DNA of 64,000 nucleotides from contig OV884056.1 in assembly GCA_930367215.1 (NCBI GenBank), forward strand, positions 196,333,310 to 196,397,309, read 5' to 3'. The notes under the pieces are model-generated. The model saw nothing but the letters and a program-made list of their open reading frames with translations, was not told where the DNA came from and ran no database searches. This stretch comes from Pollenia angustigena. Taxonomy: Eukaryota > Arthropoda > Insecta > Diptera > Polleniidae. Positions 44,504-57,300 of the stretch are shown here, in pieces. The translations under genes and the position numbers were made by a program. Every line of letters begins with the position of its first letter. Position 1 is the stretch's first letter.

Positions 44504-45663
44504 GTTTTATAATATTTCATTAATATAATATCAAAAAGTGTGGTTTTTATCGATTAATACCTTAATTCACCTATTATTTGAAAAATACAGCTATTTTTAA
44601 TTGTTTATTTTATAATATTTCAAAAATTTTATTTCAAAAAGGGTTGTTTTGTGCGATTAATACCTAAATTCACCTATTATTAAAAAAATTTAGCTTTTTT
44701 TAAAATTTAGCTTTACTTCGGAAATTCAAATCTTGTAACGTTAATTTAACCGCCTTATACTCAATGCAAATGGATGAAACTTTGCAGGCATACATATTCC
44801 CGATGACAATACACGAATACATGGGCGTAGCCAGGATAAAATCTAGGGGGGGCAAACATTTTACATGCTAACTTTACAGGCATACATATTCCCATGACAA
44901 TACACGAATACATGGGCGTAACCAGGATAAAATCTAGGGGGGGCCAAAATTTTTTTAAATGTTCTTTTTTAAGAAAAGCGTTTCTTAATAATATTTTTTT
45001 AAATGTTCGTATTTATTTATTGTTTGTTTTATAATATTTCAATAATTTTATTTCAAAAAGGGTTGGTTTGCGCGAGTAATAGCTAAATTCACATATTATT
45101 AAAAAAATTTTGTTATTTTTTATTGTTTGTTTTATAATATTTAAATAATTTTATTTCCAAAAGGGTTGGTTTGGGCGATTAAGAGCTAAATTCACATATT
45201 ATTTAAAAAATTTAGCTATTTTTTATTGTTTGTTTTATAATATTTCAATAATTTTATTTCAAAAAGGGTTGGTTTGGGCGATTAATAGCTAAATTCACAT
45301 ATTATTTAAAAAATTTAGCTATTTTTTATTGTTTGTTTTATAATATTTCAATAATTTTATTTCAAAAAGGGTTGGTTTGCGCGAGTAATAGCTAAATTCA
45401 CATATTATTAAAAAAATTTAGTTATTTTTTATTGTTTGTTTTATAATATTTCAATAATTTTATTTCCAAAAGGGTTGGTTTGGGCGATTAAGAGCTAAAT
45501 TCACATATTATTTAAAAAATTTAGCTATTTTTTATTGTTTGTTTTATAATATTTCAATTATTTTATTTCAAAAAGTGTGGGTTTTAGCGATTAATAGCTA
45601 AATTCACCTATTATTTAAAAAATTTAGAAATTTTTTATTGAGTGTTTTATAATATTTCAAAAT
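44504..45663 (+). repeat. ~104-bp satellite array, plus orientation (block 1)
   Basis: Tandem monomers carry TTTATTGTTTGTTTTATAATA, TTTCAATAATTTTATTTC, AAAAGGGTTGGTTTGSGCGA and AGCTAAATTCACATATTATT. This block is the more diverged 'GGGTTGG' variant. It is interrupted at 44,700-45,000 by a short duplicated phrase (ACATGGGCGTARCCAGGATA and AAATCTAGGGGGGGC) occurring twice. Confidence 0.88.
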
Positions 45664-46517
45664 TATCTCCTCCCGTTTTCCTGGAATTCATCTAACAGTG
45701 AATTTCAAAATTTGAAAATATGGACAAATTTAAAAATGTTTATGAAGACGCAACACCTTTAAGCTTCTGATAATTAATTTACATAAAATACCACTTTGCC
45801 AACAAATTCCATAAAATTTTAGCCGCCCATCGCCTCCCGTTTTTCTGGAATTCATCTAACAATGAATTTCAAAATTTGAATATATGGACAAATTGCAAAA
45901 TACGTATTAAGACGCAACTCCTTTAAGCTTCTGTAAGAACTTTTATGTATAAATAATAATAATTTTTATGTGCTATATATTTGTTTCTTTCTCTCTTGCA
46001 AGTAGTATATGGCTGACTTCAAACTCACATATATACAAATATTTAAATGGCGTTAAAAATAAAGAAATTCGAAAAAAATGTCTTCATATAACACGTAAAG
46101 CAAGTAAAACTTTGAGGACAGGCCTCATAGTATGCAAATGTCCTCAAAATATAAGGTACATACAAAAAAAAGTATGCAAACTACACGCTGTGCATGCATA
46201 TATATTCAGATTTTACCCGTTTACTTCTTATAAGGGCCGAATTTCAGATTGTTAATTACGTATTGCCCAGCAACATTCCCATTGATTTGCTTTACTTGTG
46301 TTATTACTTATGTTGTTTACTGATTTTTATTTCAATTATTATTTTAAATTTTTAAATAAACAAACTAAAATTGCTTGTTTTATTTTCCTTTTTGTTTAAA
46401 ATCATATGTAATTAGTTTTGTATATAGTTGGTCACTCTAACTAATGGTTTTTGATATCATGCCTTTTTTTTTGTAAGATATTATTTAAGTGTTGTAGTAT
46501 TTTACTATGTAGAATTC
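45664..46517 (+). repeat. spacer module A, plus orientation (copy 2)
   Basis: About 850 bp containing two copies of TCATCTAACARTGAATTTCA, then GACGCAACWCCTTTAAGCTTC, the 95-codon frame 45,968-46,255, ATTGCCCAGCAACATTCCC, AGTTGGTCACTCTAACTAATG and GTAGAATTC. Inverted copies lie at 56,497-57,300 and 62,436-63,212. The 95-codon frame survives in the other copies (one with a 27-bp in-frame loss), but its composition is unremarkable and it has no recognisable motif, so I do not call it a gene. Confidence 0.88.
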
Positions 46518-47327
46518 TTTTAGCGGTTTTTAGCGATTTATTGTTTGTTTTTTAATATTTCAATAATTTTACTTCAAAAAGGCTGGTTTATAGCAAATAA
46601 TGGCTAAATTCACCTATTATTTTATTGTTTGTTTTATAATATTTCCTTAATTCAGTATCAAAAAGTTTGGTTTTTAGCGATTAATACCTAAATTCACCTA
46701 TTATTTACAAAATTGAGCTATTTTTTTATTGTTTGTATACAATATTTCAATAATTTTATTTAAAAAAGAGTGGTTTTTAGCAATTTATAGCAAATTTCAC
46801 TTATTATTTAAAAAACTTAGCTATTTTTTATTGTTTGTTTTATAATATTTCATTAATTTAGTATTAAAAAGTGTGGGTTCTTAGCGATTAATACCTAAAT
46901 GCACCTATCATTTAAACAATTTAGCTATTTTTTATTGTTTGTATAAAATATTTCAATAATTTTAATTAAAAAAGAGTGGTTTTTAGCAATTTGTAGCAAA
47001 ATTCACTTATTATTTAAAAAACTTAGCTATTTTTTATTGTTTGTTTTATAATATTTCATTAATTAAGTATCAAAAAGTGTGGGTTTTTAGCGATTAATAC
47101 CTAAATTCACCTATTATTTAAAAAATGTAGCTATTTTTTATTGTTTGTATACAATATTTCAATAATTTTATTTAAAAAACAGTGGTTTTTAGCAATTTAT
47201 AGCAAAATTCACGTATTATTTAAAAAAATTTAGCTTGTTTTTATTGTTTGTTTTATAATATTTCAATAATTTTATTTCAAAAAGTGTGAGTTTAAGGGAT
47301 TAATAGCTAAATTAAACTATTATTTAA
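46518..47327 (+). repeat. ~104-bp satellite array, plus orientation (block 2a)
   Basis: Monomers of alternating type: one with GTGTGGGTT..TAGCGATTAATACC, the other with AGAGTGGTTTTTAGCAATTTATAGC. The array continues after the inserted family-Z repeat. Confidence 0.88.
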
Positions 47328-47567
47328 ACAAGTAATAGTGCTATATTCGGCTGTGCCGAATCTTATATACCCTTCACCATTGTGCGAGCAGAATACAGAG
47401 CAACTAGACAAAAGCTAAATAATTTTTACATATACATACATATTTGCAATACCTCAAACTTCATTATAAATAAAATTTAAAAAGCGAAAACTGGTAAATA
47501 TTTGTTTTAAATCTTTTTTAGAACATAAAAAAAATAAAAATATTAAAAAAAAAATTTTCTTTTTAAA

Positions 47568-47640
47568 AAACCAAGAATCGAACCGGGAACTCTCAGTTTC
47601 TAACAAACCTCCTAGACAACTGAACCATGAAGGAACGTTA
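47568..47640 (-). other. degenerate tRNA-like sequence
   Basis: On the minus strand it reads TGGTTCAGTTGTCTAGGAGG (D-arm-like), then GTTTGTTAGAAACTGAGAG and CCCGGTTCGATTCTTGG (T-arm-like, with the TTCGATT loop). The T-stem has mismatches, no clean anticodon stem can be drawn, and acceptor ends do not pair, so it is not a functional tRNA. It may be a tRNA pseudogene or a SINE-type promoter captured in family Z. Confidence 0.35.
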
Positions 47641-48767
47641 ATCGAATATCATTAAAATGAAATATGGCACGTTGACTGTTCACAAAATTCAACAAAGTTT
47701 TGTTGTAATTACTTCTGATGTTTTTGTTTACCACAAAGTTGGGAAATATATTCACCAAAATAGTTTGCGCCATGTATGTGTGTTTGTTTGTTTTCTTTTA
47801 TCATTTTTGGCGAGTTTTTAAGTAGCAAAAAACACAAAAATTCCTAGTTTCTATTTGTAAAAATTTTTTCGTTAAATAGATGAAATAATAAAGAAGGGTG
47901 ATAACGAAAATCATATTAGGCATTATGCTAGTATATGTAAGCAATTGAAAGGGGGGTAGAGGGACATCACATGGTTAAATCAAGTTCTCTCCTCATAAGG
48001 TCCCAGAATATATATACTTTATGGGGTCTAAAATCAATATTGTGGAAATTACTAACGTTATGACAAACTTTTATATGCCCTTTGCCACCTGAGGTGAAGG
48101 GTATAAAAAGAGTAATTTTTGGGATTTCAGTATTTTGATTATAACTCAGCCATTTTGTAACCGATTTGACAGATTTATATACCGACGTGTTTAAGAAGAA
48201 ATTTGCCAGTTAGTTGGGTTATAAAACTTGGACTCGGGGAGATCTATGGTTCCCGAAAGTAGGGTATTTAAAAAAAATTTAATTTTGGTCATAACTTTTT
48301 TGTATCTGAACCGATTTTCCCGAGTTTTTTTATAAAATATGTTCTACTAAAAATTTCCGATATTTTGATATATAAGTCATATCCATAGGACATATGGCAG
48401 CCCTTAAATTTAGGTTTTTATAAAATTTTTAATTTTTTTTGTACGGGAGGTACCACGCCCACTTCTCCAATCCCGCCCACATTTTGTAAGATGGTGTGTA
48501 TTGGCAACCTAAATTTGTGTACTTAATTTGGAAACTTTGGCTCTTGCCGTTCTCAAGATATACAGAAATTAAAAAAATACAACAACAACAAGGGATTTTT
48601 GGAAAAATTTAGAGGTAGTCGTGGTTTTTTGCTCATATCTACGTCATTTTTAGACCGATCTGGCTGAATTTCAATAGCAAGAAATGGTGGACTGTATGTA
48701 ACATAAATGTAAAACAACCTAGCCGCTATCATGTCTGGATTATCCGGAAAACACATATCAAACGTAA

Positions 48768-48815
48768 GACGGACAGACGGTCAGACGGACAGACGGTCAG
48801 ATGGACAGACGGACA
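48768..48815 (+). repeat. GACGGACAGACGGTCA minisatellite
   Basis: About three tandem 16-bp units (GACGGACAGACGGTCA and variants) ending in GACGGACATCG, inside the family-Z repeat. Confidence 0.85.
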
Positions 48816-48953
48816 TCGTTAAATCAAGTTCTCTCCTCATAAGGTCCCAGAATATATATACTTTATGGGGTCTAAAATCAATATTGTGGAAATTACAAAC
48901 GTTATGACAAACTTATATATACCCTTTTCCACCTGAGGTGAAGGGTATAAAAA

Positions 48954-51900
48954 TGTACCTATTTTTTATTGTTTGTTTTATAATATTTCATTAATTTAAT
49001 TACAAGCTAAAGCGATTAAGAGCTTAATTCACCTATTATTTAAGCAATTTAGCTATTTTTTATTGTTTGTTTTATAATACTTCATTAATTTAGTATCAAA
49101 AAGTGTGGTTTTTTAGCGATTAATAGCTAAATTCACCTATTATTTAAACAATTTAGCTAATTTTTATTGTTTGTTTTATAATACTTCATTAATTTAGTAT
49201 CAAAAAGTGTGGTTTTTTTAGCGATTAATAGCTAAATTCACCTATTATTTAAACAATTTAGCTAATTTTTATTGTTTGTTTTATAATATTTCATTAGTTT
49301 AGTATCAAAAAGCGTGGTTTTTTAGCGATTAATAGCTAAATTCACCTATTATTTAAACAATTTAGCTATTTTTTTATTGTTTTTTTTTTATAATATTTCA
49401 TTAATTTAGTATCAAAAAGCGTGGATTTTTAGCGATTAATAGCTAAATTCACTTAATATTTAAAAAACTTGGCTATTTTTTATTGTTTGTTTTATAATAT
49501 TTCAATAATTTTATTTCAAAAAGTGTGGTTTTTAGCAATTTTTAGCAAAATTCACGTATTATTTAAAAAATTTAGCTTTTTTTTATTGTTGGTTTTATAA
49601 TATTTCATTAATTTAGTATCAAAAAGCGTGGTTTTGTAGCGATCAATAGCTAAATTCACCTATTATTTAAGCAATTTAGCTATTTTTTATTGTTTGTTTT
49701 ATAATATTTCAATTATTTTATTTAAAAAAGAGTGGTTTTTTAGCGATTAATAGCTAAATTCACCTATTATTTAAACAATTTACCTAATTTTCATTGTTTG
49801 TTTTATAAAACTTCATTAATTTACTATCAAAAATTGTGGTTTTTTAGCGATTAATAGCTAAATTCACCTATTATTTAAACAAATTAGCTAATTTTTATTG
49901 TTTGTTTTATAATACTTCATTAATTTAGTATCAAAAATTGTGGTTTTTTAGCGATTAATACCTAAATTCACCTATTATTTAAACAATTTAGCTAATTTTT
50001 ATTGTTTGTTTTATAATACTTCATTAATTTAGTATCAAAAAATGTGGTTTTTTAGCGATTAATAGCTAAATTCACCTATTATTTAAACAATTTAGCTAAT
50101 TTTTATTGTTTGTTTTTAATACTTCATTAATTTAGTATCAAAAAGTGTGGGTTTTTAGCGATTAATACCTAAATTTACCTATTATTTAAAAAATTCAGTT
50201 ATTTTCATTGTTTGTTTTATAAAATTTCATTAATTTAGTATCAAAATGTGTGGTTTTTAGCGATTAATACCTAAATTCACCTATTATTTAAGCAATTTAG
50301 CTATTTTCTATTGTTTGTTTTATAATATTTCAATAATTTTATTTAAAAAAGAGTGGTTTTTAGCAATTTTTAGCAAAATTCACGTATTATTTAAAAAATT
50401 TAGCTTTTTTTTATTGTTCGTTTTATAATATTTCATTAATTTAGTATCAAAAAGCGTGGTTTTGTAGCGATCAATAGCTAAATTCACCTATTATTTAAGC
50501 AATTTAGCTATTTTTTATTGTTTGTTTTATAATATTTCAATTATTTTATTTAAAAAAGAGTGGTTTTTAGCAATTAATAGCTAAATTCACCTATTATTTA
50601 AGCAATTTAGCTATTTTTTATTGTTTGTTTTATAATACTTCATTAATTTAGTATCAAAAAGTGTGGTTTTTTAGCGATTAATAGCTAAATTCACCTATTA
50701 TTTAAACAATTTAGCTAATTTTTATTGTTTGTTTTATAATATTTCATTAGTTTAGTATCAAAAAGCGTGGTTTTGTAGCGATTAATAGCTTAATTCACCT
50801 ATTATTTAAGCAATTTAGCTATTTTTTATTGTTTGTTTTATAATACTTCATTAATTTAGTATCAAAAAGTGTGGTTTTGTAGCGTTTAGTTGCTAAATTC
50901 ACCTATTATTTAAACAATTTAGCTAATTTTTATTTTTGTTTTATAATAGTTCATTAATTTAGTATCAAAAAGCGTGGTTTTGTAGCGATTAATAGCTAAA
51001 TTCACCTATTATTTAAACAATTTAGCTAATTTTTATTGTTTGTTTTATAATATTTCATTAGTTTAGTATCAAAAAGCGTGGTTTTGTAGCGATTAATAGC
51101 TTAATTCACCTATTATTTAAGCAATTTAGCTATTTTTTATTGTTCGTTTTATAATATTTCATTAATTTAGTATCAAAAAGTGTGGTTTTGTAGCGTTTAG
51201 TTGCTAAATTCACCTATTATTTAAACAATTTAGCTAATTTTTATTTTTGTTTTATAATAGTTCATTAATTTAGTATCAAAAAGCGTGGTTTTGTAGCGAT
51301 TAATAGCTAAATTCACCTATTATTTAAACAACTTAGCTAATTTTCATTGTTTGTTTTATAATATTTCATTAGTTTAGTATCAAAAAGCGTGGTTTTGTAG
51401 CGATTAATAGCTTAATTCACCTATTATTTAAGCAATTTAGCTAATTTTTATTTTTGTTTTATAATAGTTCATTAATTTAGTATCAAAAAGCGTGGTTTTT
51501 TAGCGATTAATAGCAAAATTCACCTATTATTTAAAAAACTTGGCTATTTTTTATTGTTTGTTTTATAATACTTCATTAATTTACTATCAAAAATTGTGGG
51601 TTTTTAGCGATAAATAGCTAAATTCACCTATTATTTAAACAATTTAGCTAATTTTCATTGTTTGTTTTATAATACTTCATTAATTTACTATCAAAAATTG
51701 TGGTTTTTTAGCGATTAATAGCTAAATTCACCTATTATTTAAACAATTTACCTAATTTTCATTGTTTGTTTTATAAAACTTCATTAATTTACTATCAAAA
51801 ATTGTGGTTTTTTAGCGATTAATAGCTAAATTCACCTATTATTTAAACAAATTAGCTAATTTTTATTGTTTGTTTTATAATACTTCATTAATTTAGTATC

Positions 51901-54900
51901 AAAAATTGTGGTTTTTTAGCGATTAATACCTAAATTCACCTATTATTTAAACAATTTAGCTAATTTTTATTGTTTGTTTTATAATACTTCATTAATTTAG
52001 TATCAAAAAATGTGGTTTTTTAGCGATTAATAGCTAAATTCACCTATTATTTAAACAATTTAGCTAATTTTTATTGTTTGTTTTTAATACTTCATTAATT
52101 TAGTATCAAAAAGTGTGGGTTTTTAGCGATTAATACCTAAATTTACCTATTATTTAAAAAATTCAGTTATTTTCATTGTTTGTTTTATAAAATTTCATTA
52201 ATTTAGTATCAAAATGTGTGGTTTTTAGCGATTAATACCTAAATTCACCTATTATTTAAGCAATTTAGCTATTTTCTATTGTTTGTTTTATAATATTTCA
52301 ATAATTTTATTTAAAAAAGAGTGGTTTTTAGCAATTTTTAGCAAAATTCACGTATTATTTAAACAATTTAGCTTTTTTTTATTGTTCGTTTTATAATATT
52401 TCATTAATTTAGTATCAAAAAGCGTGGTTTTGTAGCGATCAATAGCTAAATTCACCTATTATTTAAGCAATTTAGCTATTTTTTATTGTTTGTTTTATAA
52501 TATTTCAATTATTTTATTTAAAAAAGAGTGGTTTTTAGCAATTAATAGCTAAATTCACCTATTATTTAAGCAATTTAGCTATTTTTTATTGTTTGTTTTA
52601 TAATACTTCATTAATTTAGTATCAAAAAGTGTGGTTTTTTAGCGATTAATAGCTAAATTCACCTATTATTTAAACAATTTAGCTAATTTTTATTGTTTGT
52701 TTTATAATATTTCATTAGTTTAGTATCAAAAAGCGTGGTTTTGTAGCGATTAATAGCTTAATTCACCTATTATTTAAGCAATTTAGCTATTTTTTATTGT
52801 TTGTTTTATAATACTTCATTAATTTAGTATCAAAAAGTGTGGTTTTGTAGCGTTTAGTTGCTAAATTCACCTATTATTTAAACAATTTAGCTAATTTTTA
52901 TTTTTGTTTTATAATAGTTCATTAATTTAGTATCAAAAAGCGTGGTTTTGTAGCGATTAATAGCTAAATTCACCTATTATTTAAACAATTTAGCTAATTT
53001 TTATTGTTTGTTTTATAATATTTCATTAGTTTAGTATCAAAAAGCGTGGTTTTGTAGCGATTAATAGCTTAATTCACCTATTATTTAAGCAATTTAGCTA
53101 TTTTTTATTGTTCGTTTTATAATATTTCATTAATTTAGTATCAAAAAGTGTGGTTTTGTAGCGTTTAGTTGCTAAATTCACCTATTATTTAAACAATTTA
53201 GCTAATTTTTATTTTTGTTTTATAATAGTTCATTAATTTAGTATCAAAAAGCGTGGTTTTGTAGCGATTAATAGCTAAATTCACCTATTATTTAAACAAC
53301 TTAGCTAATTTTCATTGTTTGTTTTATAATATTTCATTAGTTTAGTATCAAAAAGCGTGGTTTTGTAGCGATTAATAGCTTAATTCACCTATTATTTAAG
53401 CAATTTAGCTAATTTTTATTTTTGTTTTATAATAGTTCATTAATTTAGTATCAAAAAGCGTGGTTTTTTAGCGATTAATAGCAAAATTCACCTATTATTT
53501 AAAAAACTTGGCTATTTTTTATTGTTTGTTTTATAATACTTCATTAATTTACTATCAAAAATTGTGGGTTTTTAGCGATAAATAGCTAAATTCACCTATT
53601 ATTTAAACAATTTAGCTAATTTTCATTGTTTGTTTTATAATACTTCATTAATTTACTATCAAAAATTGTGGTTTTTTAGCGATTAATAGCTAAATTCACC
53701 TATTATTTAAACAATTTAGCTAATTTTTATTGTTTGTTTTATAATACTTCATTAATTTACTATCAAAAATTGTGGTTTTTTTAGCGATTAATAGCTAAAT
53801 TCACCTATTATTTAAACAACTTAGCTAATTTTCATTGTTTGTTTTATAATACTTCATTAATTTACTATCAAAACTTGTGGTTTTTTAGCGATTAATAGCT
53901 AAATTCACCTATTATTTAAACAATTTAGCTAATTTTTATTGGTTGTTTTATACTACTTCATTAATTTAGTATCAAAAATTGTGGTTTTTTTTAGCGATTA
54001 ATAGCTAAATTCACCTATTATTTAAACAACTTAGCTAATTTTCATTGTTTGTTTTATAATACTGCATTAATTTACTATCAAAAATTGTGGTTTTTTAGCG
54101 ATTAATAGCTAAATTCACCTATTATTTAAACAATTTAGCTAATTTTTATTGTTTGTTTTATAATACTTCATTAATTTACTATCAAAAATTGTGGGTTTTT
54201 AGCGATAAATAGCTAAATTCACCTATTATTTAAACAATTTAGCTAATTTTTATTGTTTGTTTTATAATACTTCATTAATTTAGTATCAAAAATTGTGGTT
54301 TTTTAGCGATTAATACCTAAATTCACCTATTATTTAAACAATTTAGCTATTTTTTATTGTTTGTTTTATAATATTTTATTAATTTAGTATCAAAAAGTGT
54401 GGTTTTGTAGCGATTAGTAGCTAAATTCACCTATTATTTAAACAATTTAGCTAATTTTTATTTTTGTTTTATAATGGTTCATTAAATTAGTATCAAAAAG
54501 CGTGGTTTTGTAGCGATTAATAGCTCAATTCACCTATTATTTAAACAGTTTAGCTATTTTTTATTGTTTGTTTTATAATAATTCATTAATTTAGTATCAA
54601 AAAGTGTGGTTTTTTAGCGATTAATAGCTAAATTCACCTATTATTTAAATAATTTAGCTATTTTTTATTGTTTGTATAAAATATTTCAATAATTTTAATT
54701 AAAAAAGAGTGGTTTTTAGCAATTTATAGAAAAATTCACTTATTATTTAAAAAACTTAGCTATTTTTTATTGTTTGTTTTATAATACTTCATTAATTTAG
54801 TATCAAAAATTGTGGTTTTTTAGCGATTAATACCTAAATTCACCTATTATTTAAACAATTTAGCTAATTTTTATTGTTTGTTTTATACTACTTCATTAAT

Positions 54901-56496
54901 TTAGTATCAAAAATTGTGGTTTTTTAGCGATTAATAGCTAAATTCACCTATTATTTAAACAATTTAGCTAATTTTTATTGTTTGTTTTATACTACTTCAT
55001 TAATTTAGTATCAAAAATTGTGGTTTTTAGCGATTAATAGCTAAATTCACCTATTATTTAAACAATTTAGCTAATTTTTATTGTTTGTTTTATACTACTT
55101 CATTAATTTACTATCAAAAATTGTGTTTTTTTAGCGATTAATAGCTAAATTCACCTATTATTTAAACAATTTAGCTAATTTTTATTGTTTGTTTTATAAT
55201 ACTTCATTAATTTAGTATCAAAAATTGTGGTTTTTTAGCGATTAATACCTAAATTCACCTATTATTTAAACAATTTAGCTAATTTTTATTGGTTGTTTTA
55301 TACTACTTCATTAATTTAGTATCAAAAATTGTGGGTTTTTAGCGATTAATAGCTAAATTCACCTATTATTTAAACAATTTAGCTAATTTTTATTGTTTGT
55401 TTTATAATACTTCATTAATTTAGTATCAAAAATTGTGGTTTTTTAGCGATTAATACCTAAATTCACCTATTATTTAAACAATTTAGCTAATTTTTATTGG
55501 TTGTTTTATACTACTTCATTAATTTAGTATCAAAAATTGTGGTTTTTTAGCGGTTAATAGCTAAATTCACCTATTATTTAAACAATTTAGCTAATTTTTA
55601 TTGGTTGTTTTATACTACTTCATTAATTTAGTATCAAAAAGCGTGGTTTTGTAGCGATTAATAGCTAAATTCACCTATTATTTAAACAATTTAGCTATTT
55701 TTTATTGTTTGTTTTATAATACTTCATTAATTTAGTATCAAAAAGTGTGGGTTTTTAGCGATTAATAGCTAAATTCACCTCTTATTTAAACAATTTAGCT
55801 ATTTTTTATTGTTTGTTTTATAATATTTTATTAATTTAGTATCAAAAAGTGTGGTTTTGTAGCGATTAGTAGCTAAATTCACCTATTATTTAAACAGTTT
55901 AGCTATTTTTTATTGTTTGTTTTATAATAATTCATTAATTTAGTATCAAAAAGTGTGGTTTTTTAGCGATTAATAGCTAAATTCACCTATTATTTAAATA
56001 ATTTAGCTATTTTTTATTGTTTGTATAAAATATTTCAATAATTTTAATTAAAAAAGAGTGGTTTTTAGCAATTTATAGCAAAATTCACTTATTATTTAAA
56101 AAACTTAGCTATTTTTTATTGTTTGTTTTATAATATTTCATTAATTTAATTACAAAAAGAGTGGGTTCTGAGCGATTAAGAGCTAAATTCACCTTTTATT
56201 AAAATAATTAGCTATTTTTTATTGTAAATCTTATAATATTTCAATAATTTTATTTCAAAAAGGGTTGGTTTGGGCGATTAATAGCTAAATTCACATATTA
56301 TTTCAACAATTTAGCTATTTTTTAATGTTTGTTTTATAATATTTCATTAATTTAGTATCAAAAAGTAAGGGTTCTTAGCGATTAATAGCTAAATTCACTT
56401 ATTATTTCAAAAAATTAGCTATTGTTTACTGTTTGCTTTAAAATATTTCAATATTTTTATATCAAAAGGGCGGTTTTTAGTGATGTATAAATAAAT
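48954..56496 (+). repeat. ~104-bp satellite array, plus orientation (block 2b, main array)
   Basis: Roughly seventy head-to-tail monomers, by length. Each contains TTTTATTGTTTGTTTTATAA, TACTTCATTAATTTAGTATC, AAAAAGTGTGGTTTTTTAGC, GATTAATAGCTAAATTCACC and TATTATTTAAACAATTTAGC. A block of about 1.97 kb (about 49,760-51,720) is repeated nearly base for base at 51,729-53,690. AAATT is flanked by TAGCT and its complement AGCTA in every monomer, giving a potential 10-bp stem around a 17-base loop. No coding frame. Confidence 0.93.
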
Positions 56497-57300
56497 AAAA
56501 TACTACAACACTAAAATAATATCTTAAAAAAAAGTCGTCATATCAAAAACCATTAGTTAGAGTGACCAACTATATACAAACTTAATAACAAGAGCTTTAA
56601 ACAAAATAAAACAAAAAATTTTAGTTTGTTTATTTAAAAATTTAAAATAAAAATTTAAATGAACATCAGTAAACAACATAAGGAATAACACAAGTAAAGC
56701 AAATTAATGGGAATGTTGCCGAGCAATAGGTAATTAACTATCTGAAATTCGGCCCTTATAAGAAGTAAACGGGTAAAATCTGAATATATATGCATTCACA
56801 GCGTGTAGTTTGCATACATTTTTTTGTATGTGCCTTATATTTTGAGGACATTTGCATACTATTAGGCCTGTCCTCAAAGCTTTACATGCTTTACGTGTAA
56901 TATTTTTAACGCCATTTAAATATTTGTATATATGTGAGTTTGAAGTCAGCCCTTTACTACTTGCAAGAGAGAAAGAAACAAATATATAGCACATAAAAAT
57001 TATTATTATTTATACATAAAAGTTCTTACAGAAGCTTAAAGGAGTTGCGTCTTAATACGTATTTTGCAATTTGTCCATATTTTCAAATTTTGAAATTCAT
57101 TGTTAGATGAATTCCAGGAAAACGGGAGGCGATGGGCGGCTAAAATTTGATGGAATTTGTTGAAAAAGTGGTATTTTATGTAAATTAATTATCAGAAGCT
57201 TAAAGGTGTTGCGTCTTTATACAAATTTTTTAAATTTGTCCATATTTTCAAATTTTGAAATTCACTGTTAGATGAATTCCAGGAAAACGGGAGGAGATAA
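56497..57300 (-). repeat. spacer module A, minus orientation (copy 3)
   Basis: Inverted copy of 45,664-46,517: AATACTACAACACTAAAATA, TTAGTTAGAGTGACCAACTA, GGGTAAAATCTGAATATATA and AGAAGCTTAAAGGAGTTGCG. It ends in two ~185-bp direct units that each contain GATGAATTCCAGGAAAACGG. Its 95-codon-type frame (56,994-56,734) is 27 bp shorter. It separates the plus and minus arrays, in the loop position. Confidence 0.88.

Larger units (their letters stand above)
47328..48953 (+). repeat. dispersed repeat 'family Z', inserted in the satellite
   Basis: Its left end (GTGCTATATTCGGCTGTGCC, GAATCTTATATACCCTTCACC) and right end (CACCTGAGGTGAAGGGTATAA) are partly inverted. It contains a tRNA-like stretch, ATAACTCAGCCATTTTGTAACC, AACCGATTTTCCCGAG and a GACGGACAGACGGTCA minisatellite. 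GTTAAATCAAGTTCTCTCCTC plus CATAAGGTCCCAGAATATAT occurs twice (about 47,972 and 48,821), so the copy has an internal duplication or two joined copies. No coding frame. Confidence 0.75.
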
